A stretch of 64,000 nucleotides of DNA from Burkholderia gladioli (GTDB lineage: Bacteria; Pseudomonadota; Gammaproteobacteria; Burkholderiales; Burkholderiaceae). The position numbers were made by a program, and so were the translations under genes. The notes under the pieces are model-generated. The model saw only the letters and a list, made by a program, of their open reading frames with translations, was not told the origin of the DNA and searched no databases. Positions 17,412 through 25,979 of the stretch are shown in pieces. The DNA lies in contig NZ_CP009323.1 of the NCBI RefSeq assembly GCF_000959725.1, positions 2,852,001 through 2,916,000 on the forward strand. The letters run 5' to 3'. How positions within the stretch are numbered: the stretch's first letter is position 1; every line of letters starts with the position of its first letter.

Positions 17412-17849
17412 TCAATCGACCTCGATGTCGTTCGCGCCGAGCAGGGCGGCCGCCACGCCGATCACGAGCGGCATGTCGTCGTCGTCCACGCGCAGGTTCG
17501 CCTCGGCATGCTGTTCCTCCTCCAGGCCGCGCCGCCCGGCCAGCCGCGGCAGGCTGGCGAGCATCGACGGATCGTGGCGGGCCCGGAAGCCGGGGTCGTT
17601 GAAGGCACGCTCCTCGATCGCCAGCAGCATCGCCCAGCTCGGGCCGCGCAGCTCGCCGAACGGGCTGCCACGCCGCGGGCCGAAGGCACGGCGCGCCAGC
17701 GTGACGAGGATCTGGTGCAGATCCTGGGTGGCGCGGTAGCGCGCGCGGTGCGACTCGATCTGCTCGAGTTCGTAATCGTCGACCAGCCAGTCGGCATCGG
17801 GGCGCGCGCCGGTTTGGCTGCTCGGGCTCAGGTCGGACATCGTCGTCAT
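17412..17849 (-). CDS. Unrecognised protein under an SOS (LexA) promoter
   Basis: A 145-aa soluble, acidic protein that I do not recognise. It has no signal peptide or membrane helix until a short hydrophobic C-terminal stretch (MPLVIGVAAALLGANDIEVD). The middle is rich in Arg (ESHRARYRATQDLHQILVTL, RRAFGPRRG) and the region around 107-123 is acidic (GLEEEQHAEANLRVDDDD). ATG 17849 is preceded by GAGG; a second ATG lies three codons on. The promoter has -35 TTGCAC, 17 bp, -10 TATATT with a LexA box over the -10. A hairpin terminator follows, so it is a one-gene unit. A DNA-damage-related role (inhibitor, checkpoint, repair accessory) is inferred only from the control region. Confidence 0.75.
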   Translation of the reverse strand: MTTMSDLSPSSQTGARPDADWLVDDYELEQIESHRARYRATQDLHQILVTLARRAFGPRRGSPFGELRGPSWAMLLAIEERAFNDPGFRARHDPSMLASLPRLAGRRGLEEEQHAEANLRVDDDDMPLVIGVAAALLGANDIEVD

Positions 17850-17873
17850 GGAAGACCTCGTCGGGTGATCTGG

Positions 17874-17909
17874 TACTGTAAATATATACAGTCTTTTTGG
17901 CCTGTGCAA
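17874..17909 (-). promoter_or_regulatory. SOS box and sigma70 promoter
   Basis: The 20-mer TACTGTAAATATATACAGTC at 17874-17893 contains CTGT-N8-ACAG, matching the E. coli/betaproteobacterial LexA consensus almost perfectly. On the minus strand, -35 TTGCAC (17904-17909) and -10 TATATT (17881-17886) are separated by exactly 17 bp, and the box covers the -10. The box ends 24 bp before the ATG at 17849. Confidence 0.85.
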
Positions 17910-18022
17910 TCGGTCTCGCGTGAATTCGATGCGATCGGCCAGTGCCCGGTGAGGCCCATGGGGCGGCGCTTCGGGACGAACGAGGGCGGGCGGCGGGCGA
18001 TCGACGGCGATCGGGGGCGCGA

Positions 18023-19048
18023 TCAGCCTCGCGCCGCCGCCCGCATCTCGCTGATGCGCGACCAGGTCCGCTCGATGCCGTGCACGTCGTCGCGCTGGCC
18101 GACGCGTGCCTCGTGGTCGGCGTCGTGCAGGAAGACCAGGCTGGCCTGCTGGTCGTAGAGGATGTCGACCAGCCAGACGAAGCGCTGCAGCGTGGCGCGC
18201 GCGGTGGACGCGTCGAGCGCCACGTGGTCGAGGATCAGCACGCGGTAGCGCGCGGCCAGGTCGAGGTAGTCGAGATGCGAGCGGGCCTGCGCGCAGAGCG
18301 CATCGAAGTCGCAGAACAGGGTGTGGGCGCCTGCCGCCCTGGCTTCGAGCGGCCGCGTGGCGATCGGCACGCGCGTGTCGGTGGCGAGGATGGTGTCGCC
18401 GTGGCGCGCGAACAGCGCGGCGAGGCTGCCGTCGCCGGGCGTGTCACCGGCAGGCGCGGCCTGGCGGCCAGGCCCGGGCGCGATGCGCCGATAGTCGACG
18501 GCGCCCTCGAAGGGCAGCATCAGGCAATGCGCCTGGAGCGCGGCGATGGTCGGCTCGAAGCGATGATGGAATTCGGGATCGGGCAGCAGCGCCGCGGGCG
18601 CCTGGTTCGAGGTGAACAGCAGGTGGACGCGCCGCGCGATCGCCACGCGCAGCAGCGCGGCGAGGATCAGCGCGTCGGCGATGTCGTGCACGTGGAATTC
18701 GTCGAACCAGAGCAGTTGGCTGTCGCCGAGCCATTGCGCGAGCACCTCGCCGAGCTTGTCGTCGGACGGCGGCGCGGCCACCAGGCGGCGGTTCACGTCG
18801 CGCAGGAAGGCGTGGAAATGGGTGCGCACGCGCGCGCCGGGATAGGCCTCGTGGAACAGCGCGGCCAGCAGGCTCTTGCCGCGCCCCGGCGGCCCGTAGC
18901 AGTAGGCGCCGATCAGGTCCTCGGGCAGGGCGCCCGTCAGCAAGGCATCCAGGCGCGCCGCCGCGGACAACTGGTCGGCATCCAGGCGCAGCGCGCGCCG
19001 CTCGAGTGCGGCGATCAGCCAGGCGGGCAGGGGCGGCGAGGTGGGCAT
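18023..19048 (-). CDS. AFG1/ZapE-like AAA+ ATPase
   Basis: A 341-aa P-loop ATPase related to ZapE, the Z-ring-associated ATPase. Walker A is CYGPPGRGKSLLAALF (about 49-64), Walker B LLWFDEFHVHD (about 112-122), and a sensor LLFTSNQAP follows. FHHRFEPTIAAL is also family typical. It is somewhat shorter than canonical ZapE (about 365-375 aa) and lacks the usual odhL/sucAB neighbourhood, so it may be a paralogue. It lies upstream of the SOS gene but outside that promoter. Confidence 0.8.
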   Translation of the reverse strand: MPTSPPLPAWLIAALERRALRLDADQLSAAARLDALLTGALPEDLIGAYCYGPPGRGKSLLAALFHEAYPGARVRTHFHAFLRDVNRRLVAAPPSDDKLGEVLAQWLGDSQLLWFDEFHVHDIADALILAALLRVAIARRVHLLFTSNQAPAALLPDPEFHHRFEPTIAALQAHCLMLPFEGAVDYRRIAPGPGRQAAPAGDTPGDGSLAALFARHGDTILATDTRVPIATRPLEARAAGAHTLFCDFDALCAQARSHLDYLDLAARYRVLILDHVALDASTARATLQRFVWLVDILYDQQASLVFLHDADHEARVGQRDDVHGIERTWSRISEMRAAARG

Positions 19049-19300
19049 CGAGTGGCGGCGCGGCTTGGGCGGCAGGTTGGAGCGGGGCTGATTAGGGGGC
19101 GGCGAGCGCCCGACAGTCTGCCATAGCGCGCCAGGAACCGGCGGCTAGGCAGTGCTCAGCACACGCGCCGCGCAGGGGCGGCGCCCTGCAACGCGCGGCG
19201 AGATGCGCTAGTGTTCGAGGCTGCGGCGCGCGCCGCGATCCGGCCTCGACCCCGGCCGGCCCCGCGCGCCATTCTTCCCCGACTCGAGCAGGAGCCCCGC

Positions 19301-19972
19301 GTGAGCGCGCCCCAGGAATCCCCTTACCACTACTACGAACCGGCGGCCGGCCACGGCCTGCCGCACGACCCGTTCAACGCGATCATCGGGCCGCGCCCGA
19401 TCGGCTGGATCTCGAGCGTCGACGCCGAAGGCCGGCCGAACCTCGCGCCCTACAGTTTCTTCAACGGCTTCAACTACCGGCCGCCGATCATCGGCTTCGC
19501 CAGCCTGGGCTGGAAGGACAGCGTGGCGAACATCGACGCGACCGGCGAATTCGTCTGGAACCTCACCACGCGCGCGCTGGTCGAGCAGATGAACATCAGT
19601 TGCGCGCCGCTGCCGCGCGGCCAGAGCGAGGCGGACGTGGCGCGCCTGGAGCTGATGCCGTCGCGGCGCGTGCGCGCGCTGCGCGTGGCGGCCAGCCCGG
19701 TGCACTTCGAGTGCCGCAAGACCCAGATCGTGCGCCTGCAGGATGCCGGCGGCGGCGAGCTCGACAGCTGGCTGGTGCTGGGCGAGGTGGTGGCCGTGCA
19801 TATCCGCCGCGAGCTGCTGCGCGACGGCATCTATCGCACCGCCGAGGCGCACCCGGTGCTGCGCGCCGGCGGCCCCGGCGACTACGCGGCGATCGAGCCA
19901 TCGGCGATGTTCGAGCTGCTGCGCCCGCAATCGGCCGAGGACGCCGAGCGCATGGGGCGCGCGTTCGATTGA
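19301..19972 (+). CDS. Flavin reductase-like domain protein (FMN-binding split barrel)
   Basis: A 223-aa protein of the flavin reductase/flavoredoxin group. The FMN-binding stretch IGPRPIGWISSVDAEGRPNLAPYSFFNGF (about 28-57) and FVWNLTT are diagnostic. The GTG start at 19301 is set by AGGAG 6 bp upstream; no ATG gives a sensible N-terminus. It could supply reduced flavin or act on a flavin-linked substrate; no partner monooxygenase is next to it. Confidence 0.8.
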   Translation: MSAPQESPYHYYEPAAGHGLPHDPFNAIIGPRPIGWISSVDAEGRPNLAPYSFFNGFNYRPPIIGFASLGWKDSVANIDATGEFVWNLTTRALVEQMNISCAPLPRGQSEADVARLELMPSRRVRALRVAASPVHFECRKTQIVRLQDAGGGELDSWLVLGEVVAVHIRRELLRDGIYRTAEAHPVLRAGGPGDYAAIEPSAMFELLRPQSAEDAERMGRAFD

Positions 19973-20017
19973 AGGGAGCGCGGCGCGTTCGTGCCGCCGC
20001 GCCGCCGCGCCGGTCCC

Positions 20018-20059
20018 GGACGTGAGGGCGGCGAGGTCGGGATCGACGCCCTCACGTCC
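20018..20059. terminator. Hairpin between convergent genes
   Basis: A perfect 13-bp inverted repeat (GGACGTGAGGGCG, arms 20018-20030 and 20047-20059, 16-base loop) lies between the flavin reductase and NUDIX stops and overlaps the NUDIX stop codon. It lacks a clear T-run, so termination is only probable. Confidence 0.45.
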
Positions 20060-20417
20060 CCATCTTCGTCACCATCTCGACGATCTTGCGCGTCGGCACG
20101 CTGACGGCCAGCGTCTCGAACTTGCGGCGGCCGAACCAGTGGCAGCGCAGGATCTCGTTGCTGGCCACCGCCTTGCGTCCGGCCGGCACGTCGGCGATGA
20201 AGACATGGTGGCGCTTGCTGAGCCCGCCGAACTGGAACGCGTAGTGCAGTTCGAGATCGTCTAGGCGGGTTTCCTCGAACAGCTCGCGGCAGGCCGCCTC
20301 GTGCGGCGTCTCGCCGGCGTGGATGGTGCCGCCGGGCAGGGCCCAGCGCGAGCGGGCCCGCGTCACCAGCAGGATCTTGTTGTCGCGTCGGCACAGGACG
20401 GTGGCGCGTTCTTTCAT
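20052..20417 (-). CDS. NUDIX hydrolase
   Basis: A 121-aa diphosphohydrolase. The NUDIX box G-x5-E-x7-RELFEET is complete (starting GGTIHAGE at about residue 28), with WALPGG just before it. The start ATG 20417 precedes ERATVLCRRDNKILLVTRA, the first strand of the fold. Likely removes nucleoside or sugar diphosphates; substrate unknown. It is 127 bp downstream of the HAD gene on the same strand. Confidence 0.85.
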   Translation of the reverse strand: MKERATVLCRRDNKILLVTRARSRWALPGGTIHAGETPHEAACRELFEETRLDDLELHYAFQFGGLSKRHHVFIADVPAGRKAVASNEILRCHWFGRRKFETLAVSVPTRKIVEMVTKMGT

Positions 20418-20544
20418 CGTTATCGGTATTCGTTCGGGACGGCGGCGCCCGGGGGCGCGGCTTCGTCGTGCGGCATCGTCGCGATCGGGGCGGCGAGGCA
20501 AATGGTGGGGACGGCGCGGGCAACGGCTGCCAGCCCCTCCGGGT

Positions 20545-21231
20545 TCAGGGGAACAGCTCGAGCACGGGCCAGCCGCGTTCGTCGGCGATCGCCCGTAATC
20601 GCACATCCGGGTTGGTGGCGATCGGGTCGGTGACGCGCTCCAGCAGCGGCAGGTCGTTGATCGAGTCGCTGTAGAAGAAGCTGCGCGGGAAATCCTCGAG
20701 GCTGGCGCCGAGCGTGGCCAGCCATTGCTCGGTGCGCGTGACCTTGCCCTCGCGGAACGAGGCCACGCCGAGCGCCGCGCCGGTGTAGCGCGCGGCCGGA
20801 TCGCCGCCCTCGGTGGCCAGCTCGATCGCCAGCAGGTGCTCGAAGCCGAGCGCGCGGCCGATCGGGCCGGTCACGAAGGCATTCGAGGCGGTGACGATGC
20901 AGCACAGGTCGCCGGCCTGCCGGTGGCGCTCGATCAGCTCGCGCGCGGCCGGCTGGATCGCCGGCTCGATCACGTCGGCCATGTAGCGCTGGTGCCAGCC
21001 GTCGAGCTCGGCGCGCGTATGGCGCGCCAGCGGCGCGAGCGCCACGCGCAGGTAGCCGTCCATGTCGAGCGCGCCGGCCGCGTAGTCGCGATATAGGCGG
21101 TCGATCGAGGCCACGTGCTCGGCCGCGCCGTCGATGCCGATCCGGGCCAGGAAGTGCGCCCAGGACTGGTCGCTGTCGAGCGGCAGCAGGGTGTGGTCGA
21201 GATCGAACAGCGCGAGGTGACGACGGCTCAT
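20545..21231 (-). CDS. HAD-superfamily IB phosphatase, SerB-like
   Basis: A 228-aa hydrolase. Motif I is FDLDHTLLPLDSD (residues 8-20, Asp nucleophile), motif II VTASNAF, and motif IV YSDSINDLPLL. The alpha-helical cap after motif I is that of the IB subfamily (phosphoserine phosphatase and lipid phosphatase relatives). ATG 21231 with AGGA upstream. Substrate not determinable; homologues in Burkholderia are simply called HAD-IB hydrolases. Confidence 0.82.
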   Translation of the reverse strand: MSRRHLALFDLDHTLLPLDSDQSWAHFLARIGIDGAAEHVASIDRLYRDYAAGALDMDGYLRVALAPLARHTRAELDGWHQRYMADVIEPAIQPAARELIERHRQAGDLCCIVTASNAFVTGPIGRALGFEHLLAIELATEGGDPAARYTGAALGVASFREGKVTRTEQWLATLGASLEDFPRSFFYSDSINDLPLLERVTDPIATNPDVRLRAIADERGWPVLELFP

Positions 21232-21504
21232 CGGACTTCCTGACGACAACGGGGCGGGCAGCCGGATCGCGACAGGGAGGCGGGACGCGAAACCGGAACG
21301 ATGAAAAATGCTAACGACAATTCCACGAATCGGCAAATCAGCAAATCTCTGCAACCGGCCCGAAAGCAACCGGCGAGCGGCATTGGGCGGTTTTCCCGGG
21401 CGATTCTTTACGTCGAGCTTGTCAATCGTGTGTCATTCCGTGGCGTCTTTGCCTCGACGCGGCGGCCATGCCTCGCATCGACACGCGCACCGGGCGCCGG
21501 CGCC

Positions 21505-22275
21505 TCAGGCCAGCAGCACCTTCGGCAGGCGCCGCTCCAGCGCGGCGAAGGCGTCGGCACCGGCGGCGCCGCGTTCGGTGACGAGCAGGTCGATCGCGTC
21601 GGCCGCGCAATAGCTCACGCGGCTGCGCAGGCCCAGGCGCGCGGCATCGGCCAGCATCACCACGCGGTCGGCCGCCTCGCACATCGCGCGCGCCACCTCG
21701 GCCTGGGCGCGGTCGACATGGCTCGCGCCGTGCCGCGCGTCCAGGCCGTCCGGCGCGAGCAGGGCCAGGTCGGCGCGATGGCGCTGGATCTCGCGCACCG
21801 TCTCGGCGCTCGCGGTGGCCAGCGTCCGGGCGGGCACCGCGCCGCCCAGCATGATCACCTGGTTGGCGTTGGCCGCTTGCGTCAGCGGCGCTCGCAGGCG
21901 CGCGACCACGTCGAGCGAGTTGGTGAGGATGGTCAGGCCTTCGAGCGCGACCAGTTCGTCGGCCAGCGCCTGGCTGCGGCTGTCGGCGTCGAGGAACAGG
22001 GTCTGGCCGGCGCCGACCTGGGCTGCCGCGGCCTTGGCGATGGCCCGCTCGACGCGTTCGCGCGCGGGCGCGCGTTCGATGGCGGCGGCCGGCGCGTCGG
22101 GACGTATCGCGCCGCCGCGCACGCGTACCAGCTCGCCGAGGGTTTCGAGGTCGAGCAGGTCGCGCCGCACGGTTTCGCGCGATACGCCCAGCTCGGCCAT
22201 GATGCGTTCGGTCGAGACGCGATGCAGCGCGATGAGCAGCGCGCGGATGCGTTGATGACGGTCTTCCTGCCACAT
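21505..22275 (-). CDS. DeoR-family transcriptional regulator
   Basis: A 256-aa repressor-type protein: N-terminal HTH (RVSTERIMAELGVSRETVRRDLLDLETLG, about 19-47) and a C-terminal DeoR/GlpR sensor domain with the LFLDADSRSQALADEL and TNSLDVVARL segments that bind sugar phosphates. The motif usually written DSGTT is DADSR here, so ligand specificity may differ. No sugar-metabolism gene is adjacent, so the target is unknown. Confidence 0.83.
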   Translation of the reverse strand: MWQEDRHQRIRALLIALHRVSTERIMAELGVSRETVRRDLLDLETLGELVRVRGGAIRPDAPAAAIERAPARERVERAIAKAAAAQVGAGQTLFLDADSRSQALADELVALEGLTILTNSLDVVARLRAPLTQAANANQVIMLGGAVPARTLATASAETVREIQRHRADLALLAPDGLDARHGASHVDRAQAEVARAMCEAADRVVMLADAARLGLRSRVSYCAADAIDLLVTERGAAGADAFAALERRLPKVLLA

Positions 22276-22454
22276 GGGGCTATCCTGGGGGCTGTCCTGT
22301 CGCTGGGGCCGGGGGTGAGCCGGGTTGCGCGGCAGTGTGGCAGGCCTGTGTGGCAGGTCCGTGTAGCGATGGGGCGATGAGGCGATCTGGGGGAAGCGAA
22401 GGCGAGGTCGGCGGTGACGGCGGGATCGCGCCTTACCCGCGCCTTATCCGCGCT

Positions 22455-23711
22455 TCAGGCCGTGTGCGCCCCGCCAGCCGGGCGCGTCACTCGCCGCGCG
22501 GCGCGCGCCAGGTAGGCCACGCAGGCCAGGGCCGCCGCCAGCAAGGCCAGCGCATAGGCCGCCACCGCGTGCCAGCCGCCGTCCTGCCAGAACTGCCCGC
22601 CCCAGGAACCGAGCACGCTGGAGCCGACGTAATAGGCCAGCAGGTAGAGCGCCGAGGCATAACTCTTGGCGCCCTGCGCGAGCAGGCCCACCCAGCTGCT
22701 GGCCACCGAATGCGTGATGAAGAAGCCGATCGTCAGCAGCGCGATGCCGACGATCACCACCGCCAGCGAGGCGTCCAGCGTGAGCGCCACGCCGGCCGCG
22801 CTGGTCGCCACCCCGGCCACGATCACCGGTGCCCGGCCGAAGCGGTCGGCCAGCGCGCCGGCCGTGGAGGAGGCGACGATGCCGAACACGTAGGCGCTGA
22901 AGATCAGGCCGCAGCGGGTGGCGTCGAGCGAGAAGGGCGGCGCCATCAGGCGGAAGCCCGCGTAGTTGTAGATCGTCACGAATTCGCCCATCGCCAGGAA
23001 GCCGATCGCGAACACCGCCGGCAGGGCCGGGTGCGCGAGCTGGCGACGCCATTGCGCGACATGCTCGCCGAGGCTCACGCCCGCGCGCGGCACGAAGTGG
23101 CGCGAGGCGGGCAGCAGCAGCGCGAAGCCGATCGCCACCGCGATGTCGATCGCGCCGATCCACTGCATCGCCGCGCGCCACGACATCCAGTCGCTCAGCA
23201 TGCTCATGCCGACCCGCCCGACCATCCCGCCGAAGGCGGTGCCGCCCACGTAGAGCCCCATCGACAGGCCGAGCCCGCGCGGCTGGATCTCCTCGGCCAG
23301 GTAGGCCATCGCGGTGGCCGGCACGCCGCCCAGCACCAGGCCCTCGAGCGCGCGCGCCACCAGCACGCCCGGCCAGCTCGGCATCCAGGCGGCCGCCAGG
23401 TTCAGCGCGGCGGCCAGCGCCATCGACACGAACATCAGGCGGCGCCGGCTCAGGCGCTCGGACAGCGCGCTGGCCGCCAGGATCGCGACGGCGAGGCAGC
23501 CGGTGGACAGCGACAGCGCCAGCGAGCTCTGCGCCGCGCCGATCGAGAAAGCCTGCGCGAACAGCGGCAGCAGCGGCTGCACGCAGTACAGCAGCGAGAA
23601 GGTCGAGAAACCGGCCAGGAACAGCGCGAGGCTGATGCGGCGATAGTCGGCGCTGCCGGGGGCGACGCGCGTGTCGGCGGCTGCCGGGGCGGGGGAGGAA
23701 GCGGGGCTCAT
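22455..23711 (-). CDS. MFS transporter, YnfM-like
   Basis: A 418-aa, 12-helix exporter. TM1 LALFLAGFSTFSLLYCVQPLLPLFA and the loop SERLSRRRLMFVSM are typical of the YnfM/arabinose-efflux-like group. It is divergent from a LysR gene with a 106-bp gap, the same pairing as ynfL-ynfM in E. coli, suggesting control by that regulator. Substrate unknown. Confidence 0.8.
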   Translation of the reverse strand: MSPASSPAPAAADTRVAPGSADYRRISLALFLAGFSTFSLLYCVQPLLPLFAQAFSIGAAQSSLALSLSTGCLAVAILAASALSERLSRRRLMFVSMALAAALNLAAAWMPSWPGVLVARALEGLVLGGVPATAMAYLAEEIQPRGLGLSMGLYVGGTAFGGMVGRVGMSMLSDWMSWRAAMQWIGAIDIAVAIGFALLLPASRHFVPRAGVSLGEHVAQWRRQLAHPALPAVFAIGFLAMGEFVTIYNYAGFRLMAPPFSLDATRCGLIFSAYVFGIVASSTAGALADRFGRAPVIVAGVATSAAGVALTLDASLAVVIVGIALLTIGFFITHSVASSWVGLLAQGAKSYASALYLLAYYVGSSVLGSWGGQFWQDGGWHAVAAYALALLAAALACVAYLARAARRVTRPAGGAHTA

Positions 23712-23764
23712 GATGGTACGGACGTAAGGACTTGACGACAGCCCCGATTGTCCGCGTCGCTAGT

Positions 23765-23781
23765 TATACTGTCCAATATAT
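23765..23781. promoter_or_regulatory. Possible LysR binding site between the divergent pair
   Basis: TATACTGTCCAATATAT is AT-rich and nearly symmetric (TATA, 8 bases, TATA) in an otherwise GC-rich 106-bp divergent region. It may combine promoter and operator. This is a weak call based on composition and position. Confidence 0.3.
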
Positions 23782-23817
23782 GAAAAGGATCAAAGAAAGA
23801 CGTTTCACAGATATCTC

Positions 23818-24690
23818 ATGGAACTCCGCCATCTCCGTTATTTCCTCGCGATCGCCGAGGAATCGAATGTGACGCGCGCGGCCGAGCGGCTCGGCATCGG
23901 CCAGCCGCCGCTCAGCCAGCAGATCCGCAACCTGGAGCGCGAGCTCGGCGTCGAGCTGTTCCGGCGCACCGCGCACGGCGTGGTGCTGACCAGCGCTGGC
24001 CAGGCCTTCCGCGTCGAGGCCGCGCGGGTGCTCGACGACGCGGCGCGGGCGCGGCGCGCGGCCCAGCAGGCCGGCAATGGCGAAACCGGCATCCTGCGGC
24101 TCGGCTTCACCGCCTCGGCCGTGTTCAACCCCGTGGTGCCGGCGCTGATCCAGCGCTTCAAGGCCGCCTATCCCGGCGTGGACGTGTCGCTCGACGAGGC
24201 CAACACGCCCGAGCTGGTGCGGCGGCTCGCGGACGAGCGGCTCGACGCGGTGTTCGTGCGGCCGTGCCCGACCTCGTTCGAGGGCCTGGCGCTGCGGCCG
24301 TTTCCCGACGAGCCGATGAAGCTGGTGGTGCCGGCCTCGCATCGCTTCGCGCAGCGGCGGCGCGTGGCATTGGCCGAGCTCGCCGACGAGGCCTTCGTGC
24401 TGGTGCCGGGGCCGGCCGGCGCCACGCTCTACGCCGAGATCCTCGATGCCTGCCGGCGCGCCGGCTTCCTGCCGCGGCTCGCGCAGGAGGCGCCGCAGAT
24501 CTCCTCGGTGATCAACCTGGTGGCGGCCGGGCTCGGGCTGTCGATCGTGCCGGCCGCGTTCGAGCAGGTGCGCGTGCAGGGCGTGCGTTATCTCGACATC
24601 GACGGCGTGCCGGCGGTGGCGCGCCTGGCGCTGGCCACGCGCGAACGCGAGCGCGAGCAGGTGGTCGCGAACCTGATGGCCTTGCTGTGA
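23818..24690 (+). CDS. LysR-type regulator, divergent to MFS exporter
   Basis: A 290-aa regulator of the CatM/BenM-like subgroup: MELRHLRYFLAIAEESNVTRAAERLGIGQPPLSQQIRNLE at the N-terminus (HTH about 18-37) and an effector domain beginning ILRLGFTASAVFNPVVP. By analogy with YnfL it probably regulates the divergent YnfM-like exporter. Effector unknown. Confidence 0.86.
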   Translation: MELRHLRYFLAIAEESNVTRAAERLGIGQPPLSQQIRNLERELGVELFRRTAHGVVLTSAGQAFRVEAARVLDDAARARRAAQQAGNGETGILRLGFTASAVFNPVVPALIQRFKAAYPGVDVSLDEANTPELVRRLADERLDAVFVRPCPTSFEGLALRPFPDEPMKLVVPASHRFAQRRRVALAELADEAFVLVPGPAGATLYAEILDACRRAGFLPRLAQEAPQISSVINLVAAGLGLSIVPAAFEQVRVQGVRYLDIDGVPAVARLALATREREREQVVANLMALL

Positions 24691-24762
24691 GGGAGGGTGC
24701 CGCCCGTCGGAAGGCGGGCGGCGGCAGATCGTGGTGGGCGGCGCGGTCGGGCGCCTGGCCGC

Positions 24763-25338
24763 TTACAGCGGCTTGGCCTGCGTGATGCTCGAGGCGCGCA
24801 CGAACTTGCCGGCGCCGAGATGATGGATGGTGTGCAGCTCCGGGTGGCTGTCGTCGAGGTTCCAGTGGCCGTCGGCGAACACGCGGCTGTCGGCGGCGGC
24901 CGAGACCACCTCGCAGAAGCAGGTGTCGTAGGCATCCTCGGTGTGTTGCTCCGGAATCAGGCGGCATTCGAGCCAGGCCGCGCAGCCGGTCTCGATCACC
25001 GGCACGCCCAGTTCGGGGCCGGGGCGCGCGTCGATCGCGTAGCGCGCGAACTTGTCCTCGTCGCGGCCGCTCGCGCTGCCCACCGCGAAGGTCAGGTCGA
25101 GCGCGGCGAAGCCCGGCACCACGATGCCGAAGATGCCGCTCGCGGCGATCAGCTCGCGCGTATAGGTGTTCTTGTCGATCACCACGGCCAGGCGCGGCGG
25201 CTTGAATTCGACCGGCATCGACCAGGCGGCGGCCATCACGTCGCGGCGCGTGCCGACGGTGCTGGTGACCAGCACCGTCGGGCCGTGGTTGAGCAGGCGG
25301 CTCGCATGGTCGAGCCGCACGGGAGCGAAATGCGTCAT
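24763..25338 (-). CDS. Flavin reductase family protein
   Basis: A 191-aa FMN-binding split-barrel protein (flavoredoxin-type): TVLVTSTVGTRRDVMAAAWSMPVEF (about 21-45) and IDKNTYTRELIAASGIFGI are family hallmarks. ATG 25338 is used; longer frames upstream do not add conserved sequence. Convergent with the LysR gene, divergent from the DUF2322-like gene. No dedicated partner enzyme is visible. Confidence 0.82.
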   Translation of the reverse strand: MTHFAPVRLDHASRLLNHGPTVLVTSTVGTRRDVMAAAWSMPVEFKPPRLAVVIDKNTYTRELIAASGIFGIVVPGFAALDLTFAVGSASGRDEDKFARYAIDARPGPELGVPVIETGCAAWLECRLIPEQHTEDAYDTCFCEVVSAAADSRVFADGHWNLDDSHPELHTIHHLGAGKFVRASSITQAKPL

Positions 25339-25515
25339 GGCAAGGGGCGGGGCGGTGAAGGAAGCGACCGATTCTACCGGGCGCCGAAAAACCGCGCCGG
25401 CCTGTGTCGATCGGCGAGGCAGGCGCGTCGCGCCGATGGCGGCCGACAATGTCGACCGGGAATATCGACTAAGATACGGCCCGCCCACTTTTACCGACCT
25501 CCAGCGGAGCCTGCC

Positions 25516-25848
25516 GTGATTCGACCGACCCCCGTCTTCAAGGACAACCTCGCCCAACTGCCGCCTATCGACGGCATCGAACGGATCGACCTGGTCGATG
25601 CCAGCGGCGCGGTGCTCGCCACCATCGAGAACAAGCCCGGCAAGCAAGGCTCGCTGGCCGTCTATCACTATCTGCAACTGGTGTTCGGCACGCTCGACGC
25701 GAAGGCGGCCGAGCATGGCCTGGCGGTGTTCGGCGAGCACACGGCCGACGCGCGCAACCGTCCCGGCGCGCATCCGAACGTCGATCGCCTGCTGGAAGTC
25801 GCCAACGGCGGTGCCGCGCTGCGCATCGACGTGATCCCGGCGCTCTGA
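25516..25848 (+). CDS. DUF2322-like conserved hypothetical protein
   Basis: A 110-aa soluble protein. FKDNLAQLPPIDGIERIDLVD and IENKPGKQGSLAVYHYL match, in memory, the DUF2322 family, which has no established function. The GTG start at 25516 is indicated by CGGAG 7 bp upstream and by family-like N-terminal residues (IRPTPVF). No signal peptide. Followed by a strong terminator, so it is monocistronic. Confidence 0.7.
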   Translation: MIRPTPVFKDNLAQLPPIDGIERIDLVDASGAVLATIENKPGKQGSLAVYHYLQLVFGTLDAKAAEHGLAVFGEHTADARNRPGAHPNVDRLLEVANGGAALRIDVIPAL

Positions 25849-25896
25849 GCGCCGGGTGAACGGCACGCGGCGGTGCATGGCCGCCGCATGTTGACG

Positions 25897-25935
25897 AAAC
25901 GGGCCGTCTCGCGAGAGACGGCCCGTTTTGTTTTT
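25897..25935. terminator. Strong bidirectional terminator
   Basis: Perfect 14-bp stem AAACGGGCCGTCTC / GAGACGGCCCGTTT with a GCGA tetraloop, flanked by a T-run (TTTTGTTTTT) on the plus side and A-rich bases before the stem. Serves the DUF2322-like gene and perhaps the convergent HAD gene. Confidence 0.93.
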
Positions 25936-25979
25936 ACGGCACCGAATCGATGGATCGCCGCCCGGCGATCGGCGCCGGC

